Part shown: positions 53,386 to 63,402 of the stretch, piece by piece
Position numbering within the stretch: the first letter of the stretch is position 1
Layout of the letters: each line of letters opens with the position of its first letter
Source of the DNA: SHZI01 sp041396045
GTDB taxonomy: Bacteria > Pseudomonadota > Gammaproteobacteria > Steroidobacterales > GCA-2729495
Direction of reading: 5' to 3'
Assembly (NCBI GenBank): GCA_041396045.1
Contig: JAWKZI010000015.1
Span: forward strand, 4,990-68,989
Length of the DNA: 64,000 nt
Translations under genes and position numbers: made by a program
The notes under the pieces: model-generated
Databases searched by the model: none
Told to the model about the DNA's origin: nothing
The model's input: only the letters and a program-made list of their open reading frames with translations

Positions 53386-55236
53386 TTATGCCCGTTGTCG
53401 GGAATCGCGGCGTCGGTCGCTCTCCAGCAGCAACTTCTTTCGCAGACGGATACTTGAGGGCGTAACTTCCACAAGTTCATCATCATCGATGAACTCCAGG
53501 GCCTGTTCCAGCGAAAACCGGATGGGCGGCGTCAGCAGCAGGTCTTCGTCCGTACCGGCTGCCCGGATATTGGTGAGCTGTTTGGCCTTGGTGGGATTGA
53601 CGACAAGGTCATTGCCACGGCTGTGTATGCCGCACAACATGCCTTCATACACCGGCTCACCGTGACCGATGAAAAGCCGCCCCCTCTCCTGCAGATTGAA
53701 CAGGGCATAGGCCAGAGCCTTCCCGGCAACCATCGACACCAGCACGCCATTGACGCGCTGACCAATAGCCGCAGGAACCCGACGGTCGTAACGGTCGAAC
53801 ACATGGTAGATAAGGCCGGTGCCTGCCGTGCAGGTCAGGTATTCGGTACGAAAGCCGATCAGGCCGCGGGCAGGAATACGGTATTCGATGCGCAGGCGGC
53901 CGGTACCGTCCGGCGTCATGGCCAGCAACTCCCCCTTGCGCTCTGCAAGCCGGCTCATCACTGCACCCTGATAGTCCTCCTCGAAGTCAACGGTGAGTTG
54001 CTCCCAGGGCTCGCAGACCACGCCGTCGACCTCCTGCAGGATGACCTCGGGCCGCGATACTGCCAGCTCGTAGCCTTCACGACGCATGTTCTCGATCAGG
54101 ATCGAGAGGTGCAGTTCGCCACGACCGGACACCTGGAACTTGTCCGGGTCACCGGTCGGCTCCACACGCAGCGCCACATTGTGTTTCAGTTCACGCTCCA
54201 GGCGTTCCTTGATATGCCGGCTGGTGAGGAACTTGCCCTCCTTGCCCGCCAGCGGCGATTTGTTCACCTGGAAGGTCATCGTGATGGTCGGCTCGTCAAC
54301 CTTGAGCGGCGGCAGAGCTTCCGGGTGCTCCCGGTCACAAACGGTATCGGATATGAACAGTTCCTCAATACCGCTGAAAACCACGATATCGCCGGCACTT
54401 GCCTGCTCGACCTTGTAACGGTTGAGTCCCAGGAACCCGTACAGTTCGCCGAGCCTGCCCATGCGCACCTTGCCATCGGCACCGACAATGCTGACCGTGG
54501 CGCCGGCATTTGCCCGGCCGCGCGTGATGCGCCCGATGCCGAGCATGCCAACATAGGCGTCATAGTCGAGACTTGAAACCTGCAATTGCAGATGGCCATC
54601 CGGATCAACGGCCGGTGGCCTGACATGCTTGACGATGGCCTCAAAGAGCGGCGTCATGTCACCGGAGCGCACTTCCGGCTCGAGGCCGGCATAGCCATTC
54701 AGGGCCGATGCATAGATCACCGGAAAATCCAGTTGCTCGTTGGTAGCACCCAGGCGGTCAAACAGCTCAAAAGTCTGGTCCAGCACCCAGCCAGGACGGG
54801 CGCCATCGCGGTCGATCTTGTTGATCACCACAATGGGGGTGAAGCCCTGGGCGAAGGCCTTCTGGGTCACAAAGCGCGTCTGCGGCATCGGACCATCAAC
54901 CGCGTCGACCAGCAACAGCACACAGTCAGCCATGGACAGCACACGCTCCACTTCGCCACCAAAGTCGGCGTGTCCGGGCGTATCAATGATATTTATCCGG
55001 TAATCCCGCCAGAGGATCGCCGTGTTCTTGGCAAGGATCGTGATACCCCGTTCCTTCTCGATGTCATTCGAGTCCATCGCCCGCTCAGGCAGCTGGAAAC
55101 GGGCCTCAAGGGTGCTGGACTGACGAAGCAGTTTGTCCACAAGAGTGGTCTTGCCATGGTCGACATGGGCAATAATTGCGATATTCCGGAGCATGGCAGT
55201 CGCCCGGGACGTGGCGGGGGTCGTGATTTCATTCAT
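53386..55236 (-). CDS. typA: Ribosome-associated GTPase TypA/BipA
   Basis: A 616-residue translational GTPase of stress adaptation and 50S assembly. G1 AHVDHGKTTL, G2 region EKERGITILAKNTAI, G3 DTPGHADFGGEVER, G4 NKIDR, G5 YASALNG. EF-G-like domains III and V follow, then the TypA C-terminal domain (GMLCGIHSRGNDLVVNPTKAKQLTNIRA). The start may be ATG 55236 or ATG 55194 (MLRNIAII, closer to the family start); neither has a recognisable Shine-Dalgarno site, and the leader is C-rich. Confidence 0.97.
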   Translation of the reverse strand: MNEITTPATSRATAMLRNIAIIAHVDHGKTTLVDKLLRQSSTLEARFQLPERAMDSNDIEKERGITILAKNTAILWRDYRINIIDTPGHADFGGEVERVLSMADCVLLLVDAVDGPMPQTRFVTQKAFAQGFTPIVVINKIDRDGARPGWVLDQTFELFDRLGATNEQLDFPVIYASALNGYAGLEPEVRSGDMTPLFEAIVKHVRPPAVDPDGHLQLQVSSLDYDAYVGMLGIGRITRGRANAGATVSIVGADGKVRMGRLGELYGFLGLNRYKVEQASAGDIVVFSGIEELFISDTVCDREHPEALPPLKVDEPTITMTFQVNKSPLAGKEGKFLTSRHIKERLERELKHNVALRVEPTGDPDKFQVSGRGELHLSILIENMRREGYELAVSRPEVILQEVDGVVCEPWEQLTVDFEEDYQGAVMSRLAERKGELLAMTPDGTGRLRIEYRIPARGLIGFRTEYLTCTAGTGLIYHVFDRYDRRVPAAIGQRVNGVLVSMVAGKALAYALFNLQERGRLFIGHGEPVYEGMLCGIHSRGNDLVVNPTKAKQLTNIRAAGTDEDLLLTPPIRFSLEQALEFIDDDELVEVTPSSIRLRKKLLLESDRRRDSRQRA

Positions 55237-55271
55237 GGGGGGGCAGCCGGGGGGGACTTAAGATGGGGAAT

Positions 55272-55277
55272 TATAGT
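55272..55277 (-). promoter_or_regulatory. Candidate -10 element for typA
   Basis: On the minus strand the exact TATAAT lies 36 bp before the ATG at 55236. No good -35 is seen 16-18 bp upstream (only GGGTTT-like). If used, the leader would be about 30 nt and contain two runs of seven or eight C. Confidence 0.45.
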
Positions 55278-55413
55278 GTGCTGTCGAGCAGAAACCCACA
55301 TCTGTGATCGGACCCGGGTCGTCAATCGGGCCCAGGACGCTAAACTCAGGTGATCGGATTCTGGAGAATCCCGGAACTATGGACCACTGAATAACACGGT
55401 GAGCACAAGCGGC

Positions 55414-55935
55414 ATGAACAATCGATCCGGGGCCTGGCGATGGTACACCACACTGTGGCTGTTGGCGGCAGCATCCTTGATGGCCGGCTGCAGCAGTGCT
55501 CCGCAGCTTCCCGACACGGCCCCGGAAGCAATCGCTGCAAGTGGTGTAGCCCCCACCGATGCTGCCCGTACCCAGGCAGTGTTCACTGCGATGCAGATGG
55601 TGGGTGTGCCCTACAAATGGGGTGGCGCCACGCCTCAGGGCTTCGACTGCAGTGGTCTGGTGCAATTCGCCTTTGCCAGTGCCGGCATGCACCTGCCACG
55701 TACAGCAGCCGCACAACTGAAAGCGGTGACTCCACTGACCCTGGAAAATGCCCGGGCTGGCGACCTGCTGTTTTTCAAGAACGGCAACCGCACCTCGCAC
55801 GTGGCGATCTATCTGGGTGATGGGCGCTTTGTGCACGCCCCCAACACCGGCAATCAGGTGTCGATAGACAGCTTCGGCAGCACCTACTGGCGCACGCATT
55901 TTGCACGTGCCGGCCGCGTCCAGTCGGGCGGTTGA
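55414..55935 (+). CDS. NlpC/P60-family cell-wall endopeptidase lipoprotein
   Basis: 173 residues. A lipoprotein signal (LWLLAAASLMAGCSS) targets it to a membrane. The NlpC/P60 catalytic domain has YKWGGATPQGFDCSGLVQFAF (Cys nucleophile), TSHVAIYLGDGRFVHAP (His) and a third polar residue after it. It cuts peptidoglycan stem peptides, as do Spr/NlpC. ATG 55414 is preferred; GTG 55399 in frame is an alternative. Confidence 0.92.
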   Translation: MNNRSGAWRWYTTLWLLAAASLMAGCSSAPQLPDTAPEAIAASGVAPTDAARTQAVFTAMQMVGVPYKWGGATPQGFDCSGLVQFAFASAGMHLPRTAAAQLKAVTPLTLENARAGDLLFFKNGNRTSHVAIYLGDGRFVHAPNTGNQVSIDSFGSTYWRTHFARAGRVQSGG

Positions 55936-55946
55936 ACCGGCGCGGG

Positions 55947-56336
55947 CTAACGCAGGGACAAGACGAGGTTGCCGACGGCAAGGGCAAGCAGCAGAGTCCA
56001 GGTCATGACCACTCCCGCGAATCGACCCGTGCTCCGTCCTGAGCTGCGGGTCAGCCCGACGGCGTGCAGCAGGCGGGCAACGACGAGCCAGGCGCCGGCC
56101 GTGTGCACTGCCCACCAGGCGCCACCGCCAACCTCATAGAATGCCAGCAGCAGCAAGGCCAGCGGCACATACTCCGCGAAATTACCGTGAATGCGGACGG
56201 CCCGCTCCAGCTCGACGTTGTGGGCCGTCCCCAAACCGACTGCAAAGCGCATCCGGCACTTCGCGACGCGGTAGCTCAGCACCACATACACAACCGACAG
56301 CACGCTGGCGTATATCGCCGTAATTGCTACTGACAC
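55947..56336 (-). CDS. MAPEG-family membrane protein
   Basis: 129 residues with four hydrophobic segments: ITAIYASVLSVVYVVLSYRV, an amphipathic loop with AHNVELERAVRIHGNFAEYVPLALLLLAFYE (the family's R-x-x-N-x-x-E/P signature), LLHAVGLTRSSG, and WTLLLALAVGNLVLSL. Relatives include microsomal glutathione transferases and leukotriene synthases. Start GTG 56336 has an AGGAG that overlaps the TAG of the preceding CoA ligase, so it is the last gene of the fatty-acyl operon. Confidence 0.9.
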   Translation of the reverse strand: MSVAITAIYASVLSVVYVVLSYRVAKCRMRFAVGLGTAHNVELERAVRIHGNFAEYVPLALLLLAFYEVGGGAWWAVHTAGAWLVVARLLHAVGLTRSSGRSTGRFAGVVMTWTLLLALAVGNLVLSLR

Positions 56337-56345
56337 AGGTTTCTC

Positions 56346-57990
56346 CTAGCTTGGTTTGCCGGACAGATGATTCCGGAACTGTTCCCGAAGTTGAACCTTG
56401 CTGACCTTCCCGGTAGCAGTATGTGGCAGGTCAGCAATAAAAATAACGTCGTCCGGAACCCACCAGCTCGCCACTTTTTCGACCAGGAAGGCCAGAAGTT
56501 CATCCCGCGATACCGTCATTCCGGGCTTCAGTACCGCGATCAGCAGAGGGCGCTCCGACCACTTCGGGTGACTGACACCAATCACGGCAACTTCGGCAAT
56601 CGCCGGATGTTCCATCGCGTGATTTTCGAGCTCGATTGAACTGATCCATTCCCCGCCCGATTTGATGACATCCTTGGTACGGTCGGTAATTTGCAGATAA
56701 CCGTCGGCATCGATGGTCGCAACGTCGCCAGTGGAAAACCAGCCATCAGCGGTGTGTGCGTCACTACTCTCAAGACCGTAGTAGCCGCTGGCCACGAACG
56801 GCCCACGCACCTGCAGATTGCCACTGGTCTTGCCATCCCATGGCAGCAACTGCCCCGCATCGCTACGCAGACGCAGCTCCACGCCAAATACTGCCCGCCC
56901 CTGCTTGGCCTTGAGTGCGCGAAGCTCTGCTGGCGTGTGCTGATCCCTTGGTGGTTTCGGTGCATTGAAGGTGCCCAGCGGAGAAGTTTCGGTCATCCCC
57001 CAGGCATGGTGCGTTTCCACACCATGCCGCTCGCGGAATTCATCGATAACCGATGGCGGGCAGGCCGCACCACCGACGATAGTGCGCTGCAGGCTGGGCA
57101 GGGTAATAGCCGTCTTGTCCAGATACTGCAACAGTGCCAGCCAGACTGTGGGCACGCCCAGAGCTACTGTCACCTGCTCCTGATTGATCAGTTCACAGAG
57201 CGTGGCCGGGTCGCCAGCGGCACGCCCCGGCAATACCAGCTTGGCGCCCACAATCGGCGCGGTGAACGGAACGCCCCAGGCATTGACATGAAACATGGGC
57301 ACCACCGGCAGCATGACATCCACGGCACGTATACCCATGATATCGGCACCGATGGTTGCCATCGCATGTAACACCGTCGAGCGGTGACTGTAGAGCACGC
57401 CCTTCGGATTGCCGGTGGTTCCGGACGTGTAGCACAGACAGCTTGCCAGCCGCTCATCCAGATCAGGCCAATCGATGCTCGCGCTCTCGGCATTCAGCAA
57501 TGTTTCGTAGCAGATCGCGTCGGTCAACAACCCGGTGGATGCCGTCGCCGGCATATGCCCGCCATCAGTCATGAAAACGACTGATGTCACTTTCTTCAAC
57601 AGTGGCCCGATCTTTTCCAGCAAAGGTGCGAATTCGACGGCAGCGAACAACACCGTGGCGCCACCATCGTTGATGATCCAGGCAATCTGTTCGGGTGTCA
57701 GTCGGGGATTGACCGTGCAACACCAGACCGGAACAGCAGACCGCGTAGTACAACTCGAAATGCCGAAAATCATTCCATCCCAGAGTCGCGATTCGCGCTG
57801 AGACCGGCAGCTTGTGCCGGGCAATCGCATTGGCCAATTGAGCAGCCCGTGCAAAGGCCTGACCATAGGTTTCGCGGTGGCGGGGATGGTCTGCCGTAAT
57901 GGAGACTACTTCCCGGTTGCCATGATGTTGTGTGGCGTGACGCAGAATCCCCGTGATCGTCAGGGGAACATCCATCATCAGACCCTGCAT
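56346..57990 (-). CDS. AMP-forming fatty-acid/medium-chain acyl-CoA ligase, frameshifted
   Basis: Reconstructed about 548 residues: N-terminus MDVPLTITGILRHATQHHGNREVVS, then the frame breaks at about 57714-57717. The first frame gives LYYAVCCSGLVLH, and the second picks up VNPRLTPEQIAWIINDGG; adding two bases (CACACG for CACG) restores LHTVNPRL. Downstream are CYTSGTTGNPKGVLYSHRS, the WGMTETSPLG motif, STGDVATIDADGYLQITDRTKDVIKSGGEWIS and the catalytic Lys near TATGKVSKVQLRE. Start ATG 57990 has GAGGGA upstream. This is the activation step of the operon's acyl substrate. Confidence 0.93.
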
Positions 57991-57992
57991 GA

Positions 57993-58844
57993 TTAACGTC
58001 CCTCGATAAAATCGGCGAGCGCAGGCCATTGTGCGCCACCGATATCCGGTTTGAAGAATCCAAAATGATCCATCCGCGGACCGGATGCCTCCTGCGCTCC
58101 CAACTTGACGAACTCGCGTTCAGCGTTTGGGAACCACGCGTGCCAGGCGTGCACCGATGGCTCGCTGGCCAGCGGGTCGTTTTCAATACAGTAGGTCCGC
58201 AGCGCGCATCGTATGGCGTCGTAATACTGCGGCTGTGGTCCCACGCGATCACTACGGATGTAATCCGGATCCCGGCCCCAGCTCGCCCACTGACGGGCAA
58301 CACCGGCCGGGATGTCCTGTCCCAGACCGAAACGGGATGCCGGAAAGGTTGTAGCGATAGCGGTCAGCAACGGTATTGCCACGTACCACATTGTAAAAAC
58401 CTTGGCCCGCTCTGTGCCATGCCAGTGTCGCCAATAGCCGGATTGACTGGCCACACCCACCAGTCCATCCACTTCCAGTATGCGCGGTGTGAGCCCGAGG
58501 AACTGTCCACCAACAGAATGTCCAAGGATTACGAGTCGCCGGACTTTCCGGTGGGAACGCAGCCAGCCCATTGCAGCCGGAAAATCCTGCAGGCCCCAGT
58601 CCTGAAGCTGGACGCGGGCTGCCTGCCCGGGCTCCAGCACGGAGTCGCCCAGCCCCCGATAGTCGTAGGTGAGAACACCGATATTCCGACCGGCCAGATA
58701 CAGCGCCAGATGCCGGTAGAACCGCCGTCGCACGCCCATCGCAGAATTGACCAGCAACCAGGTGTCCGCAGGCTCAACCGGATCATGAATGGTCCCGCGC
58801 AGCGTTTGACCATCGTCAGCATTGAACTCAATGTCGACCGGCAT
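57993..58844 (-). CDS. Alpha/beta hydrolase
   Basis: 283 residues. The nucleophile elbow is LGHSVGGQ, with an oxyanion strand near LVNSAMGVRRRFYRHLALYLAGRNIGVLTYDYRGLGDS. A late His (RMDHFGFF) fits the catalytic triad. The layout matches small serine hydrolases seen with acyl-CoA genes. ATG 58844 overlaps the TGA of the CoA-transferase gene (TGATG), so the two are coupled. The substrate is unknown: perhaps an ester or thioester that feeds the CoA ligase. Confidence 0.88.
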   Translation of the reverse strand: MPVDIEFNADDGQTLRGTIHDPVEPADTWLLVNSAMGVRRRFYRHLALYLAGRNIGVLTYDYRGLGDSVLEPGQAARVQLQDWGLQDFPAAMGWLRSHRKVRRLVILGHSVGGQFLGLTPRILEVDGLVGVASQSGYWRHWHGTERAKVFTMWYVAIPLLTAIATTFPASRFGLGQDIPAGVARQWASWGRDPDYIRSDRVGPQPQYYDAIRCALRTYCIENDPLASEPSVHAWHAWFPNAEREFVKLGAQEASGPRMDHFGFFKPDIGGAQWPALADFIEGR

Positions 58845-60010
58845 CACGGCTCAAGGACGACGCCGGCATCAAGCAGCCTGGCGATTTCCAAAGCGCTATA
58901 TCCTGCTTCACCCAGTATCTCGCGGCAGTCTGCGCCGGCATTGCGCGGCGGCCGTGGCTCCCCCGGTGGCGTCGCGCTGAAGCGGGGTACCGGGCTGCTC
59001 TGGAGCACACCACCAACAGTCGTGAATGATCGTCGCGCGACGTGGTGTGGATGCCGGCTCGCCTCACTCACCGTGAGCACGGGTGCAAAACACGCCTCCG
59101 TGCCTTCAAGCAGTGCACACCATTCATCGCGCGTGCGGCTACGGAATACCTTGGCCAGTTCAGCCTTGAGCTCTGCCGACACTGACGCCGTCGGTGACTG
59201 CAGATTCAAGCCACATCCACTGAAAAGTTCGGCATCGAGGCCGGCGCGCTCGATCAGTTCCCGATAGAACCCTGGTTCGAGCGCCGCGACGCTGATGTAT
59301 TTGCCATCACGAGTTTCATAAGTCGCGTAATAGTGCGCAGCGCCGCTCAGGAAATGGCTGCGAGACTGTTCATCGAACTGGCCGGCAGCGCCCAATCCGT
59401 GAAACATGGCCATGAATGCGTTCACCCCATCCAGCATGGCGGCATCTACCACCTGACCGCGACCCGAACGTCGCACATCGAGCAATGCGCAAACGATGCC
59501 GAAGGCCAGCAGCAATCCGCCACCACCAAAGTCAGCCAGCAGATTGAGTGGCGGTACGGGCGGACCGTCTGCTGGACCGAAAGCGTGCAACGCGCCACTC
59601 AAGGCAAGATAGTTGAGATCGTGTCCCGCTGCCTGCGCCAGCGGCCCTTCCTGCCCCCAGCCCGTCACCCGGCCATATACAAGTCGCGGATTGATCTTCA
59701 GGCAGATCTCCGGTCCGAAGCCGAGTCGCTCGGCCACGCCAGGCCGGAATCCTTCCACCAGCGCATCGGCATCGGCGGTCAGGCGCAGTAACACCTCAAT
59801 ACCCGCCTCACTCTTGAGATTCAATGCGATGCTGCGCCGGTTTCGGCGCAGCGGGTCAAGCATCTGCATGGCCTTTTCGCCCGACAGTTCATGCGGCGGC
59901 CTGTCAATACGGATTACATCGGCACCCAGATCGCCGAACAGCATTCCACAGAACGGCCCCGGCCCGATGCTGGCGACCTCGATGATACGAAGTCCGGCCA
60001 GCGGCCCCAT
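58844..60010 (-). CDS. CaiB/BaiF-family CoA transferase or 2-methylacyl-CoA racemase
   Basis: 388 residues of the class III CoA-transferase fold: PLAGLRIIEVASIGPGPFCGMLFGDLGADVIRID at the N-terminus, RNRRSIALNLKSEAG, GFRPGVAERLGFGPE, NPRLVYGRVTGWGQEGP, and GHDLNYLALSGAL with the aspartate of the active site. The absence of a clear transferase-only insert and the DLNY pattern favour alpha-methylacyl-CoA racemase. That enzyme would let the operon degrade 2-methyl-branched chains, such as those of isoprenoids or sterol side chains. Confidence 0.9.
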   Translation of the reverse strand: MGPLAGLRIIEVASIGPGPFCGMLFGDLGADVIRIDRPPHELSGEKAMQMLDPLRRNRRSIALNLKSEAGIEVLLRLTADADALVEGFRPGVAERLGFGPEICLKINPRLVYGRVTGWGQEGPLAQAAGHDLNYLALSGALHAFGPADGPPVPPLNLLADFGGGGLLLAFGIVCALLDVRRSGRGQVVDAAMLDGVNAFMAMFHGLGAAGQFDEQSRSHFLSGAAHYYATYETRDGKYISVAALEPGFYRELIERAGLDAELFSGCGLNLQSPTASVSAELKAELAKVFRSRTRDEWCALLEGTEACFAPVLTVSEASRHPHHVARRSFTTVGGVLQSSPVPRFSATPPGEPRPPRNAGADCREILGEAGYSALEIARLLDAGVVLEP

Positions 60011-61170
60011 CAGTCACTGTCCGGTCTATGACGGGGATCCAGACCGATGGATCGCGCGATGATTTCACGCATGACCTCCGAGGAACCGGCATAGATGCGC
60101 GACACGCGCGCGTCCCGATACATGCGCGAAATACGGTACTCGTCCATATACCCGGCACCACCGTGCAGTTGCACACACTCGTCGGTCACCCGGCCTTCGA
60201 GTTCGCTGCAATGAAGTTTTGCCCGCGCAACATCGGCTGCTGTCAGACGGCCTGCATTGAATTCCAGCACACAGTGATCGACAAACACCTGCGCGATATC
60301 GATCTGTGTACGCATATCCGCCATCTTGAAGCGATTGACCTGGAAGTCCCCCACCGCCCGGCCGAAAATGCGTCGCTCGCGAATGTAGTCCATGGTCAGG
60401 TCGAAGGCGATCTGGCTTGCCGCCACGTACTGTGCAGCAGAAATCAGCCGCTCCTCGGTCAGATACTGCATCAGGTAGTAGAAGCCGCGGGCAGGATCAC
60501 CAAGCACGTTGGATTTCGGCACCCGAACATTCTCAAAAAACAGCTCCGCCGTGTCCTGCGAGTTCAGCCCCATCTTCTTGAGATTGCGCCCTCGTGCGAA
60601 GCCAGGCATATCCCGCTCAACCAGAAACAGGCCCAGCTGACGGTCAGGTCCGGTTCGGGCCGCCACAACAAATACGTCACCGTTGATGCCGTTGGAGATA
60701 TAGGTCTTGGCGCCATTCAGCAGATAGTGGTCATCCCGCTCCTCGGCCCGGGTCCGGATGCCGGCCAGATCGCTGCCAGCACCTGGCTCGGTCATGGCTA
60801 TGCCGAGGATCTTGTCACCCCGGGCGCACGCTGGCAGGAAGCGCCTTTTCTGCTCGTCAGTGCCCAGACCTTCGAGATACGGGGCAACCAGCCGGGAATG
60901 AAGGGTGAAGTACAGCCCGCTGTCGCCGTACCTCAGGTTCTCCTCGATCAGGATCTGCTCGTAGCGAAAATCATCAATGCCTGCACCACCGTACTGTTCG
61001 TCGGCCTGCATAAGCAGCAGCCCCTGCGCACCGCCTTTCTGATAAATCTCCCGGTCGATGAGGCCAGCCGCATGCCAACGCTCACGATGCGGCTCCACTT
61101 CCTTCTGGAAGAAGCGCCGGACCGATTCCCGGAAAATGTGGTGTTCTGATTCTAGGTGGTGGCGTTCCAC
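60010..61170 (-). CDS. Acyl-CoA dehydrogenase
   Basis: 386 residues from GTG 61170 (VERHHLESEHHIFRESVRRFF), the normal start for the family; the frame is open further upstream but would overlap the FadB-like gene. It has AMTEPGAGSDLAGI, TYISNG, KMGLNSQDTAELFFENVRVP, and LHGGAGYMDEYRISRMYRDARVSRIYAGSSEVMREIIAR with the catalytic Glu region. FAD-linked, electrons to ETF. It overlaps the next gene as TGATG. Confidence 0.94.
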   Translation of the reverse strand: MERHHLESEHHIFRESVRRFFQKEVEPHRERWHAAGLIDREIYQKGGAQGLLLMQADEQYGGAGIDDFRYEQILIEENLRYGDSGLYFTLHSRLVAPYLEGLGTDEQKRRFLPACARGDKILGIAMTEPGAGSDLAGIRTRAEERDDHYLLNGAKTYISNGINGDVFVVAARTGPDRQLGLFLVERDMPGFARGRNLKKMGLNSQDTAELFFENVRVPKSNVLGDPARGFYYLMQYLTEERLISAAQYVAASQIAFDLTMDYIRERRIFGRAVGDFQVNRFKMADMRTQIDIAQVFVDHCVLEFNAGRLTAADVARAKLHCSELEGRVTDECVQLHGGAGYMDEYRISRMYRDARVSRIYAGSSEVMREIIARSIGLDPRHRPDSD

Positions 61171-61195
61171 AGGAGTGCTGGTGCTTCGGCGGCTA

Positions 61196-63399
61196 TCAGG
61201 CCGGTGTACCCGGTGGCAGGCGCGGATAGTAAAGCTCCCCGTTGGCTGCCCGCTCGCGCAGCGACGCCGGGACTTCGAAACGCGGGCCATACGCTGCCGC
61301 AAGCCGGTCAGCCTCAGTCACAAGAGCCTTCAAGCCGATGGTTTCGATGAAGGACAGCGTGCCGCCAGTCCATGGCGGATAACCCCAGCCCAGAATCGAG
61401 CCGATGTCGGCGTCGGCTGGCTCGGTAACTACGCCTTCGTCCAGGCAACGAACTGTTTCCAGTGCCTGGATGTACAGCAGACGCTTCTTGACCTCTTCCA
61501 CATCAGGCTGGACAGCCACCGGCGGATAGACCGAGGCAATCCCGGGCCACAGGTATTTCCTGCCAGCCGCCTTGTCGGCTGCTTTGTCAGCTTGAGGATA
61601 CTCATAGAAGCCCTTGCCGGCCTTCTTGCCCTTGCGATCAAGCTCCTCAACAAACTTCAGTGCCACGGCGATGGCCGACGGACCGGTGTACTTGTCGCCC
61701 AGATCGGCACGCGTCTGTTTATAGATCTTTGCCGACAGCTCCAGACTCACTTCATCGTGAACCGCCAACGGGCCTACCGGCATGCCGGCCTGTTTGCCGG
61801 CGTTCTCAATCAGTGCCGGCAACACGCCCTCCTGCAACAGCGCCATTCCCTCGTTCACATAGGTCATGAACACCCGGCTGGTGTAGAAACCCCGGCTGTC
61901 GTTGACAACGATCGGTGTCTTGCGGATCTGCTGGACGTAGTCGAGGGATCTGGCCACCGCCTCATCGGAAGTCTCACGCGCAACGATGACCTCGACCAGG
62001 GGCATCTTGTCGACGGGCGAGAAGAAATGCAGCCCGATAAAGTTGGCCGGCCGCTTTGATGCCTCAGCCAGGCCTGTGATCGGCAGTGTGGAGGTGTTGG
62101 ACGCGAAAATGGCTGATTCCGGTATCACGGCTTCGGTCTTGCGGGTGACGTCGGCCTTGATTTCCCGGCTCTCAAACACGGCCTCAATAACAAGCTCGCA
62201 GTTCTTGAGATCAGCATAGTCGGTTGTCGGATGGATGCGACCGAGAATGACATCCCGCTCGTCTGTCGTGGTCCGCCCCTGATCCACCCGCTTCTGCAAC
62301 AGTCCGCGCGAATAGTCCTTGCCCTTCTTCGCCGCTTCGATGCTGGTATCAAGCAGAACCACGTCCATGCCGGCCCGCGCTGACACAAAGGCGATGCCGG
62401 CTCCCATCATCCCGGCACCAAGCATCCCCAGCCGCGTGACCTTCGACTTCGGCACCGCGGACGGGCGGCGCACCAGTTTGTCGGCAGCGCCCTTGTTGAT
62501 GAACAGCGTACGGGTCATGTTGCGATAGACCGGATTCAGCAGAAGGCTCGTGAAATAGCGAGCTTCGATCTTCAGCGCCGTGTCGAAGGGCACCAGGCTG
62601 CCTTCATATACCGCCGACAGAATGGCAATTGGCGCCGGGTAATTGTGCTGCGTCTTGTCGGCGATCAGGGCTGATCCCGCCATGAATGTCTGCTGGGCTC
62701 CGGGATTCAGCGCACCCGCACCGCCGGGCCAGCGAAATTTCTTGTTGTCCAGGGTTGTTCCGGGATTCAGTGATGCCAGAAGCCAGTTTCGCGCCACCCG
62801 CAAAAGCTCATCAGGTGCCGCCAGCGCATGGACGATGCCCAGGGCCAGTGCCTTGTCCGGCCAACGTGGGTACCCTGGGTCATCAGTTCCAGCGCTGGCT
62901 GAATGCCGATCAGTCGCGGCAGGCGCTGCGTGCCACCGGCGCCAGGCAACAGGCCGACCTGCACCTCGGGCAGGCCTACCACCGCCTTCGGGTCATTGCT
63001 CAGGACGCGGAAGTGACAGGCCAGGCACAACTCCAGCCCACCACCCAGAGCCGTGCCGTTGATCGCTGCGGCAACTGGTTTGCCGCCGGTTTCCAGCCGG
63101 CGTAGTACCGCCGCATAGTTGCTGATCTCGCGCATCAGGTCCGGAGGACTAACTTTGCTGCCGTAGATATTGACGATCCCCTTGAGATCCGCGCCAGCGA
63201 TGAAGGCTGGTTTGCCGGAGGTGAAGATCGCACCCTTGATCGCTTTGTCGCTCAGTATCCGGTCGACTGCCGTCGCCAGTTCGGCAGTGAATTCCGGGGT
63301 GATCACGTTCATCGACCGGTCAGCCTGATCGATCGTCAGTGTGGCGATGCCCTCGGCATCAATGTCGAACCGGATGGCTGCTTGCGCTTTCAGGTTCAT
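61196..63399 (-). CDS. FadB-like enoyl-CoA hydratase/3-hydroxyacyl-CoA dehydrogenase, frameshifted
   Basis: Reconstructed 734 residues. The N-terminal crotonase domain has FIAGADLKGI, INGTALGGGLELCLACHFRV and GLPEVQVGLLPGAGGTQRLPRL with catalytic Glu residues. At about 62859-62862 one G seems missing (GGGCC read as GGCC), after which PDKALALGIVHAL continues into the linker. The dehydrogenase part has LGMLGAGMMGAGIAFV (NAD site), LPITGLAEASKRPANFIGLHFFSPVDKMPLVEVI (catalytic His) and the usual C-terminal domain. The two domains together perform hydration and oxidation in beta-oxidation, in complex with the thiolase encoded just upstream. Confidence 0.94.
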
Positions 63400-63402
63400 C
63401 GC

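Noticed and set aside
58029..59267. 412-codon plus-strand frame opposite the hydrolase and CoA-transferase
   Set aside because: It spans two real genes in opposite sense and shows no domain or start signal.
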